Below are positions 38,001 to 50,234 of a stretch of DNA of 64,000 bases, piece by piece. The translations under genes were made by a program, and so were the position numbers. The stretch is from Taeniopygia guttata (taxonomy: Eukaryota; Chordata; Aves; Passeriformes; Estrildidae), in NCBI RefSeq assembly GCF_048771995.1, contig NC_133027.1, forward strand, positions 11,714,001 to 11,778,000, given 5' to 3'. Position 1 is the stretch's first letter; every line of letters starts with the position of its first letter. The notes beneath the pieces were generated by a model. That model did not search any database. It had not been told where the DNA came from and saw only the letters and a list, made by a program, of their open reading frames with translations.

Positions 38001-41000
38001 TCACACTAGAGCCTGAATCTTCTGAAACGGCAAGTGCCAGTTGTGGGTGATGCTGTATTTAGTGCAAGGCAGAGCTGCAAGTTTCTGACCAGCCTGCTCT
38101 TGCTGTTGCTGGCGAGGATGCTGAGTGCTGGAGTCCTGCCAGGACCCAGCGATTTCCTGCAGGCAGTGACCTCCAGCTAGAAATTGGCCTTGGACCTGTC
38201 ATGTTTAGGCACCAAAGCCTGTTGCCTCAGGATGAGCGTCTGGCTGCTCAACTCAGTGAAGCTCTGTCTCTTGGGCTTCTGCAGGGCCATGGCCAAGGGC
38301 GCACGAGGTAGTGCTGGAGGTCTCAGGGCTTGGTTTGTTTGCTTTCTCTTTGTGGAAACACGTGTTTGGCTGGTGAAACGGGTCTGCAGTTTCTCGAGTA
38401 TTTATTCAGTTCTACAAAGTGTGCGGCTCAGCTGTCTTGTGACTTTTGATAAGCTGCAAGTAGACGAGTGTGTTGTCCATGAATCTGTGGGGGACAAGAT
38501 CTGGCCAAAGAAACTAAGTTTATAATTGTGAAGCCCTCTTGTGAGGCAAAAAGCAAGGTTCTGTGGATGCATTATTTGGTGTAGTCTGCAGCTTTGAAAA
38601 GTGCACTGCAGCCTGGAGGCGGGGCCGGGGGGAGGTGAAGCTGCAAGTCCATGACTGCAGTCTTGTGTTGCTCAGAAGAGGAAGGACATTTTGAAATGGT
38701 GGATGCTGTATTTTTAATCCAATGGGCAACTTTGTGGCTGGGACGCTGTGTGGGCCAAAAGGACCCAGGGGTGCCGGTCAAAAGCAGCTGAAGGTGGGCC
38801 AGGACCTGGCCAGGTGGCCAAGAAGGCCAAGGGCACCCTGGCCTGTGTCATCAGCAGTGGGGCAGCAGGAGCAGGGCAGTGACCATCCCCCTGGGCTGGG
38901 CAGCGCTGCAACCATAGCTGGAAGTTCTGTGCTGCGTGTCACCCTCAAATGCACGGGTGATCAGTCCCCAGTGCACCCCGTCCAGCTGGGCAGTGGGGCG
39001 AGTCGGGCAGAGGGAGGGAACTTCTCCTTGGATCCTGGGGGGCTTTGAGAAGCTCCCTCGTGAGTTCAAAGACAAGCTGGTCCGACAAGCAAGAGAAAGA
39101 GGCGCTCCTCCTCAGGATTAGTTCCGAAATTTAATGAGGGCCTGGAGAGATCCCAGGCCGCATCCAAACCCGAAGGACATCCAGAGCAAGAGAGGGTGTC
39201 CCTGCCCAGAGGAGCCAGATATAGGGGGACGGGGAAACCCGAGCAGCCAACAGGGGAAGGACTTGGGAGTGGCTCTCTGGGGGCAAGGCCTCAGCGTGAC
39301 CACTGAGGAGGGGGTGGGGGAGGAGCCCCGAGCCAGGGTCCAGTTACCTGGTGACCCTGGGAGAAGGCTCTGGACAAAGGGGAAGGGTCACGAGGTGATG
39401 GACACATCACCTGGGAGGAGACAGGGGGATGAGTCAGGGATTTTGGGGTTTGATGGACATACAGGTGCTGATGGGAAAGCTGGGATGAACCAAACGGATA
39501 CAAAGAGGGGATATGGAGGGACAAACCATTATGAGGGGATATACAGGGCGAGCACAACTCCACAGTGATGTGTCTACATGTGGGCCCCTCTGAAGCAGGA
39601 AGTCCTTGAGGCGCTGGGCGTGTGCAGAGAAGGACACGGGAGCTGGGGAAGGGTGTGGAGCGCAAGGCCAAGGAGGAGGTGCTCAGGGTGTTTCAGCCTG
39701 GACAACGGGAGGCTCGTGAGGGACCTTCAGGCACACTTCCATAGATCCATACATGACAGTGCTCATCACCATGGCTGTTCCCCTGCCAAACATGCCCTCA
39801 CTGCCTCCAAGTGTTTTAGCCACCTGAGGAGGGGACACTTTTGACTTGGTTTGACTTGGTTTGGTAGGAGGTAAAGCCCTGCCCATTTTCTCTCTTTCCA
39901 GCAAGCACAGATTCTTCTGCACAACCTTTCCTGCCCTTTCCTTGCACTGGTTAGGATTCTGATCCAGTCTGAGTTTTCCATGTCTGCCACAGCAACAGCA
40001 AAGGCCTTGCTGGCTATTTCCTACTTTTGCATTTCAGGGCTTTAAAGAGCCAAAAGCTCCTTTGTGCCAAGGCACAGTTGCTTGCTGATGGCAGCCAGGA
40101 AGGACTATCAAATACATAGAGTGCATTAAATAGAGTTCTGTTGAGTTAGCCCATTTTAATCTGGTCAGAGTGACTTAGAATCGCATTGCTAACAAAGTGG
40201 ATAATTTTTCCTTTTAAGAGGTGGTTGTGGATCCGAGGAGAAACGAGATTATAAATGATAGGTAACGGCTTGTCCCTCATGCTTCTCTCTTGCCACAGAT
40301 GACAGAGACACCAGCAGTGTCTGCCCTGGCTCCCTCTCCTCCTGGTGAACAAGCCAAAGAGGAGCAAATTGAGGAGTATGACCTTGAGGCTCAATCAGGG
40401 GTCATACCAGAGCCTGAATCTCCTGAGCCAGTAAGTGCCCATTGTGGGTGGTGCTGTCTTTAGTGCAAGGCAGAGCTGCAAGTTTCACTGTTGCATTTCA
40501 GAGCTTTCAAGAATTACAAGGTCACTTACACAAATAGATTATTGCTACCTGATAGTAGGCAAGGTGGAATATTTAATTCAGAGCAATTTGCATTATAGGT
40601 GGATTGGCCAATTTCAATACCATGAGAGTGCCTTAGAATCCCATTATAATCCAAGTCTCTCAACTTTCCTTGGAAGATATGGTGGTAGATGGGAGAAGAT
40701 AGAAGGTTATAAATGATAGGTAACAGCCTGTCCCTCATGCTTCTCTCTTGCCACAGATGACAGAGGCAACAACAGTGTCTGCCTTGGCTCCCTCTGCTTC
40801 TGGTGAAGAAGCCAAAGAGGAGCAAATTGAGGAGTATGACCACGAGGCTCCATCAGTGGTCACGCCAGAGCCTGAATCTGCTGAGCCAGTAAGTGCCAGT
40901 TGTGGGTGGTGCTGTCTTTAGTGCAAGGCAGAGCAGCAAGTTTCACTGTTGCATTTCTTAGCTTTCAAGAATTACAAGGTCACTTACACAAATAGATCAT

Positions 41001-44000
41001 TGTCACCTGATAGTAGACAGGTTGGGATATTTAAATCAGAGCAAGTTGCATTACAGTTGTAGTAGCCAATTTTAATACACGAGAGCACTTTAGAACCCCA
41101 TTGTAATCAAAGATTCTCAATTTTCCTTGCAAGAAATGGTGGTAGATGTGAGAAGAAATGCGGTTTTAAATGATAGGTAATGGCCTGTCCCTCATGTTTC
41201 TCTCTTGCCCCAGAGCACAAAACCAGCATCACTGTCTGCCCCAGCCACCTCTGCTCCTAGAGAAGAATATGAAGAGGACCATATTGAGCAGTATGACCGT
41301 GAGGCTCCATCAGGGGTCTCAGCAGAGCCTGAATCTTCAGAGCCAGTAAGTGCCAGTTGTGGGTGGTGCTGTCTTTAGTGCATGGCAGAGCTGCAAGTTT
41401 CGCTTTTGCGTTTCAGAGCTTTCAAGATTTATAACGTCAGTTACAAAGAGATCATTGCTATCTGATAGAAGGGAGGGTGGAATATTTATTTCAGAGCAAT
41501 TTGCAGTACAGGTGGATTAACCAATTTTAATACCACGAGAGCTCATTGGAATCCCACTGCAATTAAAGTTTCTCAATTTTCCTTGGAAGAAATGGTGGTA
41601 GATGTGAGAATATAGGAAGTTATAGATGATAGGTAACAGCCTGTCCCTCATGCTTCTCTCTTGCCACAGATGACAGAGGAAACAACAGTGTCTGCCCTGG
41701 CTCCCTCTGCTCCTGAAGAAGAAGCCAGAGAGGAGCAAATTGAAAAGAATGACCGTGAGGCTCCATCAGTGGTCACACTAGAGCCTGAATCTTCTGAAAC
41801 GGCAAGTGCCAGTTGTGGGTGATGCTGTATTTAGTGCAAGGCAGAGCTGCAAGTTTCTGACCAGCCTGCTCTTGCTGTTGCTGGCGAGGATGCTGAGTGC
41901 TGGAGTCCTGCCAGGACCCAGCGATTTCCTGCAGGCAGTGACCTCCAGCTAGAAATTGGCCTTGGACCTGTCATGTTTAGGCACCAAAGCCTGTTGCCTC
42001 AGGATGAGCGTCTGGCTGCTCAACTCAGTGAAGCTCTGTCTCTTGGGCTTCTGCAGGGCCATGGCCAAGGGCGCACGAGGTAGTGCTGGAGGTCTCAGGG
42101 CTTGGTTTGTTTGCTTTCTCTTTGTGGAAACACGTGTTTGGCTGGTGAAACGGGTCTGCAGTTTCTCGAGTATTTATTCAGTTCTACAAAGTGTGCGGCT
42201 CAGCTGTCTTGTGACTTTTGATAAGCTGCAAGTAGACGAGTGTGTTGTCCATGAATCTGTGGGGGACAAGATCTGGCCAAAGAAACTAAGTTTATAATTG
42301 TGAAGCCCTCTTGTGAGGCAAAAAGCAAGGTTCTGTGGATGCATTATTTGGTGTAGTCTGCAGCTTTGAAAAGTGCACTGCAGCCTGGAGGCGGGGCCGG
42401 GGGGAGGTGAAGCTGCAAGTCCATGACTGCAGTCTTGTGTTGCTCAGAAGAGGAAGGACATTTTGAAATGGTGGATGCTGTATTTTTAATCCAATGGGCA
42501 ACTTTGTGGCTGGGACGCTGTGTGGGCCAAAAGGACCCAGGGGTGCCGGTCAAAAGCAGCTGAAGGTGGGCCAGGACCTGGCCAGGTGGCCAAGAAGGCC
42601 AAGGGCACCCTGGCCTGTGTCATCAGCAGTGGGGCAGCAGGAGCAGGGCAGTGACCGTCCCCCTGGGCTGGGCAGCGCTGCAACCATAGCTGGAAGTTCT
42701 GTGCTGCGTGTCACCCTCAAATGCACGGGTGATCAGTCCCCAGTGCACCCCGTCCAGCTGGGCAGTGGGGCGAGTCGGGCAGAGGGAGGGAACTTCTCCT
42801 TGGATCCTGGGGGGCTTTGAGAAGCTCCCTCGTGAGTTCAAAGACAAGCTGGTCCGACAAGCAAGAGAAAGAGGCGCTCCTCCTCAGGATTAGTTCCGAA
42901 ATTTAATGAGGGCCTGGAGAGATCCCAGGCCGCATCCAAACCCGAAGGACATCCAGAGCAAGAGAGGGTGTCCCTGCCCAGAGGAGCCAGATATAGGGGG
43001 ACGGGGAAACCCGAGCAGCCAACAGGGGAAGGACTTGGGAGTGGCTCTCTGGGGGCAAGGCCTCAGCGTGACCACTGAGGAGGGGGTGGGGGAGGAGCCC
43101 CGAGCCAGGGTCCAGTTACCTGGTGACCCTGGGAGAAGGCTCTGGACAAAGGGGAAGGGTCACGAGGTGATGGACACATCACCTGGGAGGAGACAGGGGG
43201 ATGAGTCAGGGATTTTGGGGTTTGATGGACATACAGATTCTGATGGGAAAGCTGGGATGAACCAAACGGATACAAAGAGGGGATATGGAGGGACAAACCA
43301 TTATGAGGGGATATACAGGGCGAGCACAACTCCACAGTGATGTGTCTACATGTGGGCCCCTCTGAAGCAGGAAGTCCTTGAGGCGCTGGGCGTGTGCAGA
43401 GAAGGACACGGGAGCTGGGGAAGGGTGTGGAGCGCAAGGCCAAGGAGGAGGTGCTCAGGGTGTTTCAGCCTGGACAACGGGAGGCTCGTGAGGGACCTTC
43501 AGGCACACTTCCATAGATCCATACATGACAGTGCTCATCACCATGGCTGTTCCCCTGCCAAACATGCCCTCACTGCCTCCAAGTGTTTTAGCCACCTGAG
43601 GAGGGGACACTTTTGACTTGGTTTGACTTGGTTTGGTAGGAGGTAAAGCCCTGCCCATTTTCTCTCTTTCCAGCAAGCACAGATTCTTCTGCACAACCTT
43701 TCCTGCCCTTTCCTTGCACTGGTTAGGATTCTGATCCAGTCTGAGTTTTCCATGTCTGCCACAGCAACAGCAAAGGCCTTGCTGGCTATTTCCTACTTTT
43801 GCATTTCAGGGCTTTAAAGAGCCAAAAGCTCCTTTGTGCCAAGGCACAGTTGCTTGCTGATGGCAGCCAGGAAGGACTATCAAATACATAGAGTGCATTA
43901 AATAGAGTTCTGTTGAGTTAGCCCATTTTAATCTGGTCAGAGTGACTTAGAATCGCATTGCTAACAAAGTGGATAATTTTTCCTTTTAAGAGGTGGTTGT

Positions 44001-47000
44001 GGATCCGAGGAGAAACGAGATTATAAATGATAGGTAACGGCTTGTCCCTCATGCTTCTCTCTTGCCACAGATGACAGAGACACCAGCAGTGTCTGCCCTG
44101 GCTCCCTCTCCTCCTGGTGAACAAGCCAAAGAGGAGCAAATTGAGGAGTATGACCTTGAGGCTCCATCGGGACTCACGCCTGAGCCTGAATCTCCTGAGG
44201 CAGTAAGTGCCCGTTGTGGGTGGTGCTGTCTTTAGTGCAAGGCAGAGCTGCAAGTTTCACTGTTGTATTTCAGAGCTTTCAAGAATTACAAGGTCACTTA
44301 CACAAATAGATCATTGTCACCTGATAGTAGGCAAGGTGGAATATTTAATTCAGAGCAATTTGCATTATAGGTGGATTGGCCAATTTCAATACCATGAGAG
44401 TGCCTTAGAATCCCATTATAATCCAAGTCTCTCAACTTTCCTTGGAAGATATGGTGGTAGATGGGAGAAGATAGAAGGTTATAAATGATAGGTAACAGCC
44501 TGTCCCTCATGCTTCTCTCTTGCCACAGATGACAGAGGCAACAACAGTGTCTGCCTTGGCTCCCTCTGCTTCTGGTGAAGAAGCCAAAGAGGAGCAAATT
44601 GAGGAGTATGACCACGAGGCTCCATCAGTGGTCACGCCAGAGCCTGAATCTGCTGAGCCAGTAAGTGCCAGTTGTGGGTGGTGCTGTCTTTAGTGCAAGG
44701 CAGAGCAGCAAGTTTCACTGTTGCATTTCTTAGCTTTCAAGAATTACAAGGTCACTTACACAAATAGATCATTGTCACCTGATAGTAGACAGGTTGGGAT
44801 ATTTAAATCAGAGCAAGTTGCATTACAGTTGTAGTAGCCAATTTTAATACACGAGAGCACTTTAGAACCCCATTGTAATCAAAGATTCTCAATTTTCCTT
44901 GCAAGAAATGGTGGTAGATGTGAGAAGAAATGCGGTTTTAAATGATAGGTAATGGCCTGTCCCTCATGTTTCTCTCTTGCCCCAGAGCACAAAACCAGCA
45001 TCACTGTCTGCCCCAGCCACCTCTGCTCCTAGAGAAGAATATGAAGAGGACCATATTGAGCAGTATGACCGTGAGGCTCCATCAGGGGTCTCAGCAGAGC
45101 CTGAATCTTCAGAGCCAGTAAGTGCCAGTTGTGGGTGGTGCTGTCTTTAGTGCATGGCAGAGCTGCAAGTTTCGCTTTTGCGTTTCAGAGCTTTCAAGAT
45201 TTATAACGTCAGTTACAAAGAGATCATTGCTATCTGATAGAAGGGAGGGTGGAATATTTATTTCAGAGCAATTTGCAGTACAGGTGGATTAACCAATTTT
45301 AATACCACGAGAGCTCATTGGAATCCCACTGCAATTAAAGTTTCTCAATTTTCCTTGGAAGAAATGGTGGTAGATGTGAGAATATAGGAAGTTATAGATG
45401 ATAGGTAACAGCCTGTCCCTCATGCTTCTCTCTTGCCACAGATGACAGAGGAAACAACAGTGTCTGCCCTGGCTCCCTCTGCTCCTGAAGAAGAAGCCAG
45501 AGAGGAGCAAATTGAAAAGAATGACCGTGAGGCTCCATCAGTGGTCACACTAGAGCCTGAATCTTCTGAAACGGCAAGTGCCAGTTGTGGGTGATGCTGT
45601 ATTTAGTGCAAGGCAGAGCTGCAAGTTTCTGACCAGCCTGCTCTTGCTGTTGCTGGCGAGGATGCTGAGTGCTGGAGTCCTGCCAGGACCCAGCGATTTC
45701 CTGCAGGCAGTGACCTCCAGCTAGAAATTGGCCTTGGACCTGTCATGTTTAGGCACCAAAGCCTGTTGCCTCAGGATGAGCGTCTGGCTGCTCAACTCAG
45801 TGAAGCTCTGTCTCTTGGGCTTCTGCAGGGCCATGGCCAAGGGCGCACGAGGTAGTGCTGGAGGTCTCAGGGCTTGGTTTGTTTGCTTTCTCTTTGTGGA
45901 AACACGTGTTTGGCTGGTGAAACGGGTCTGCAGTTTCTCGAGTATTTATTCAGTTCTACAAAGTGTGCGGCTCAGCTGTCTTGTGACTTTTGATAAGCTG
46001 CAAGTAGACGAGTGTGTTGTCCATGAATCTGTGGGGGACAAGATCTGGCCAAAGAAACTAAGTTTATAATTGTGAAGCCCTCTTGTGAGGCAAAAAGCAA
46101 GGTTCTGTGGATGCATTATTTGGTGTAGTCTGCAGCTTTGAAAAGTGCACTGCAGCCTGGAGGCGGGGCCGGGGGGAGGTGAAGCTGCAAGTCCATGACT
46201 GCAGTCTTGTGTTGCTCAGAAGAGGAAGGACATTTTGAAATGGTGGATGCTGTATTTTTAATCCAATGGGCAACTTTGTGGCTGGGACGCTGTGTGGGCC
46301 AAAAGGACCCAGGGGTGCCGGTCAAAAGCAGCTGAAGGTGGGCCAGGACCTGGCCAGGTGGCCAAGAAGGCCAAGGGCACCCTGGCCTGTGTCATCAGCA
46401 GTGGGGCAGAAGGAGCAGGGCAGTGACCATCCCCCTGGGCTGGGCAGCGCTGCAACCATAGCTGGAAGTTCTGTGCTGCGTGTCACCCTCAAATGCACGG
46501 GTGATCAGTCCCCAGTGCACCCCGTCCAGCTGGGCAGTGGGGCGAGTCGGGCAGAGGGAGGGAACTTCTCCTTGGATCCTGGGGGGCTTTGAGAAGCTCC
46601 CTCGTGAGTTCAAAGACAAGCTGGTCCGACAAGCAAGAGAAAGAGGCGCTCCTCCTCAGGATTAGTTCCGAAATTTAATGAGGGCCTGGAGAGATCCCAG
46701 GCCGCATCCAAACCCGAAGGACATCCAGAGCAAGAGAGGGTGTCCCTGCCCAGAGGAGCCAGATATAGGGGGACGGGGAAACCCGAGCAGCCAACAGGGG
46801 AAGGACTTGGGAGTGGCTCTCTGGGGGCAAGGCCTCAGCGTGACCACTGAGGAGGGGGTGGGGGAGGAGCCCCGAGCCAGGGTCCAGTTACCTGGTGACC
46901 CTGGGAGAAGGCTCTGGACAAAGGGGAAGGGTCACGAGGTGATGGACACATCACCTGGGAGGAGACAGGGGGATGAGTCAGGGATTTTGGGGTTTGATGG

Positions 47001-50000
47001 ACATACAGGTGCTGATGGGAAAGCTGGGATGAACCAAACGGATACAAAGAGGGGATATGGAGGGACAAACCATTATGAGGGGATATACAGGGCGAGCACA
47101 ACTCCACAGTGATGTGTCTACATGTGGGCCCCTCTGAAGCAGGAAGTCCTTGAGGCGCTGGGCGTGTGCAGAGAAGGACACGGGAGCTGGGGAAGGGTGT
47201 GGAGCGCAAGGCCAAGGAGGAGGTGCTCAGGGTGTTTCAGCCTGGACAACGGGAGGCTCGTGAGGGACCTTCAGGCACACTTCCATAGATCCATACATGA
47301 CAGTGCTCATCACCATGGCTGTTCCCCTGCCAAACATGCCCTCACTGCCTCCAAGTGTTTTAGCCACCTGAGGAGGGGACACTTTTGACTTGGTTTGACT
47401 TGGTTTGGTAGGAGGTAAAGCCCTGCCCATTTTCTCTCTTTCCAGCAAGCACAGATTCTTCTGCACAACCTTTCCTGCCCTTTCCTTGCACTGGTTAGGA
47501 TTCTGATCCAGTCTGAGTTTTCCATGTCTGCCACAGCAACAGCAAAGGCCTTGCTGGCTATTTCCTACTTTTGCATTTCAGGGCTTTAAAGAGCCAAAAG
47601 CTCCTTTGTGCCAAGGCACAGTTGCTTGCTGATGGCAGCCAGGAAGGACTATCAAATACATAGAGTGCATTAAATAGAGTTCTGTTGAGTTAGCCCATTT
47701 TAATCTGGTCAGAGTGACTTAGAATCGCATTGCTAACAAAGTGGATAATTTTTCCTTTTAAGAGGTGGTTGTGGATCCGAGGAGAAACGAGATTATAAAT
47801 GATAGGTAACGGCTTGTCCCTCATGCTTCTCTCTTGCCACAGATGACAGAGACACCAGCAGTGTCTGCCCTGGCTCCCTCTCCTCCTGGTGAACAAGCCA
47901 AAGAGGAGCAAATTGAGGAGTATGACCTTGAGGCTCCATCGGGACTCACGCCTGAGCCTGAATCTCCTGAGGCAGTAAGTGCCCGTTGTGGGTGGTGCTG
48001 TCTTTAGTGCAAGGCAGAGCTGCAAGTTTCACTGTTGTATTTCAGAGCTTTCAAGAATTACAAGGTCACTTACACAAATAGATCATTGTCACCTGATAGT
48101 AGACAGGTTGGGATATTTAAATCAGAGCAAGTTGCATTACAGTTGTAGTAGCCAATTTTAATACACGAGAGCACTTTAGAATCCCATTGTAATCAAAGAT
48201 TCTCAATTTTCCTTGCAAGATATGGTGGTAGATGTGAGAAGAAATGCGGTTTTGAATGATAGGTAATGGCCTGTCCCTCATGCTTCTCTCTTGCCACAGA
48301 TGATAGAGACAACAGCAGTGTCTGCCCTGGCTCCCTCTCCTCCTGGAGAAGAAGCCACAGAGGAGCAAATTGAGGAGTATGACCTTGAGGCTCAATCAGG
48401 GGTCACGCCTGAGCCTGAATCTCCTGAGCCAGTAAGTGCCAGTTGTGGGTGGTGCTGTCTTTAGTGCAAGGCAGAGCTGCAAGTTTCACTGTTGCATTTC
48501 AGAGCTTTCAAGAATTACAAGGTCACTTACACAAATAGATCACTGCCTACCTGATAGTAGGCAGGGTGGAATATTTAATTCAGAGCAATTTGCATTATAG
48601 GTGGATTGGCCAATTTCAATACCATGAGAGTGCCTTAGAATCCCATTATAATCCAAGTCTCTCGACTTTCCTTGGAAGATATGGTGGTAGATGGGAGAAG
48701 ATAGAAGGTTATAAATGATAGGTAACAGCCTGTCCCTCATGCTTTTCTCTTGCCACAGATGACAGAGGCAACAACAGTGTCTGCCTTGGCTCCCTCTGCT
48801 TCTGGTGAAGAAGCCAAAGAGGAGCAAATTGAGGAGTATGACCACGAGGCTCCATCAGTGGTCACGCCAGAGCCTGAATCTGCTGAGCCAGTAAGTGCCA
48901 GTTGTGGGTGGTGCTGTCTTTAGTGCAAGGCAGAGCAGCAAGTTTCACTGTTGCATTTCTTAGCTTTCAAGAATTACAAGGTCACTTACACAAATAGATC
49001 ATTGTCACCTGATAGTAGACAGGTTGGGATATTTAAATCAGAGCAAGTTGCATTACAGTTGTAGTAGCCAATTTTAATACACGAGAGCACTTTAGAACCC
49101 CATTGTAATCCAAGTCTCTCAACTTTCCTTCCAAGATATGGTGGTAGATGGGAGAAGATAGAAGGTTATAAATGATAGGTATCAGCCTGTCCCTCATGCT
49201 TCTCTCTTGCCACAGATGATAGAGACAACAGCAGTGTCTGCCCTGGCTCCATCTCCTCTTGGTGAAGAAGCCAAACGAGAGCAAGTTGAGCAGTATGACC
49301 TCGAGGCTCCATCAGTGGTCACAGCACAGCCTGAATCTTTGGAGCCAGTAAGTGCCAGTTGTGGGTGGTGCTGTCTTTAGTGCAAGACAGAGCTGCAAAT
49401 TTCTGATGAGCCAGCCCTTGCTGTTGCTGGCTGAGGATGCTGAGTGCTTGCCACATGGGCTGTTTCATCGGCATATATCTCCTCACGTTATCCTAGTGTT
49501 TTTTCCACTGGCATCTGTGGCTCTTCTGTCTTGTTTTTGTTCCTTTTTTAGGAGGGGAATTCCTGTTCAATTTTTTGGTTTTTAGCAATGCAGATGGATT
49601 TTCCTCCATCTTTCCTACCCTTTTTCTGCGCTTGTAAAGATTCTGCTTGCATTTTCTTTTGTAAGGGGGCCTTTCTGGAGGATGCAGTATTTTTGCATGA
49701 GAACACATTGTTTGGGGCATGGAGCTGTTGTGGTGCCAGGGCAGTCAACAGGGCCTTGCTCTTCGCTTTCATATTTACAGTCCCTGTGTCTTTTTGCAAC
49801 CCAGGAAATCAGGAGGTGTGGTGTTTGGGAATTGAGCAGGAAATCAATGCTCTTGCATTCCAGCTGGTCCTCAAAGATCAGAGGAGCTGGGAGGGCCTAG
49901 CCTTTATTCCTGATTGCAGCCCCTTTAGCAGTGTCAGTGTGGTCGAGTCCAAGAGCAGCACTTGGCCAAGCACAGATGCTGCAAGAGTGCAGTTCCCAGT

Positions 50001-50197
50001 GCAATGCTCTGGATCTTCTTGTATTCCATAAGGACCTAAATGCTCCAGATTCCCTGAGAGTGTGGTTTATTGAAGGAACAGGAGAGCAGTCTCGGGATTG
50101 CTGCTGACTGGGGCAATGGCTACCAAGTGTTGATGTATGTAGGAACAAAAATGATAGTAAAGAGAGATTATAAAAGTGAGATCTGTCTGTCTGTCTC

Positions 50198-50234
<37 letters not shown>

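Larger units (their letters stand above)
26126..48758 (+). repeat. Higher-order tandem array, 6 x 3772 bp
   Basis: Six head-to-tail units start at 26126, 29898, 33670, 37442, 41214 and 44986. Each contains exons C and D, a 2.27-kb spacer intron, then exons A and B (E instead of B in unit 6). Units 1-5 have identical length; unit 6 is one base longer. Only isolated substitutions separate most copies. Within a unit the exon-to-exon step is 456-458 bp, so the unit is itself built from a monomer of about 457 bp. Confidence 0.95.

Noticed and set aside
26126-48758. CRISPR-like or satellite array
   Set aside because: Repeats are far too long for CRISPR, the genome is vertebrate, and the monomers hold phase-0 exons with splice sites, so a pure satellite reading does not fit.
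26429-49284. Recurring minus-strand open frames over the repeat exons (Leu/Phe and Cys-rich)
   Set aside because: They are the antisense of the exons and their intron ends, recur only because the array recurs, and have no splice or poly(A) context.
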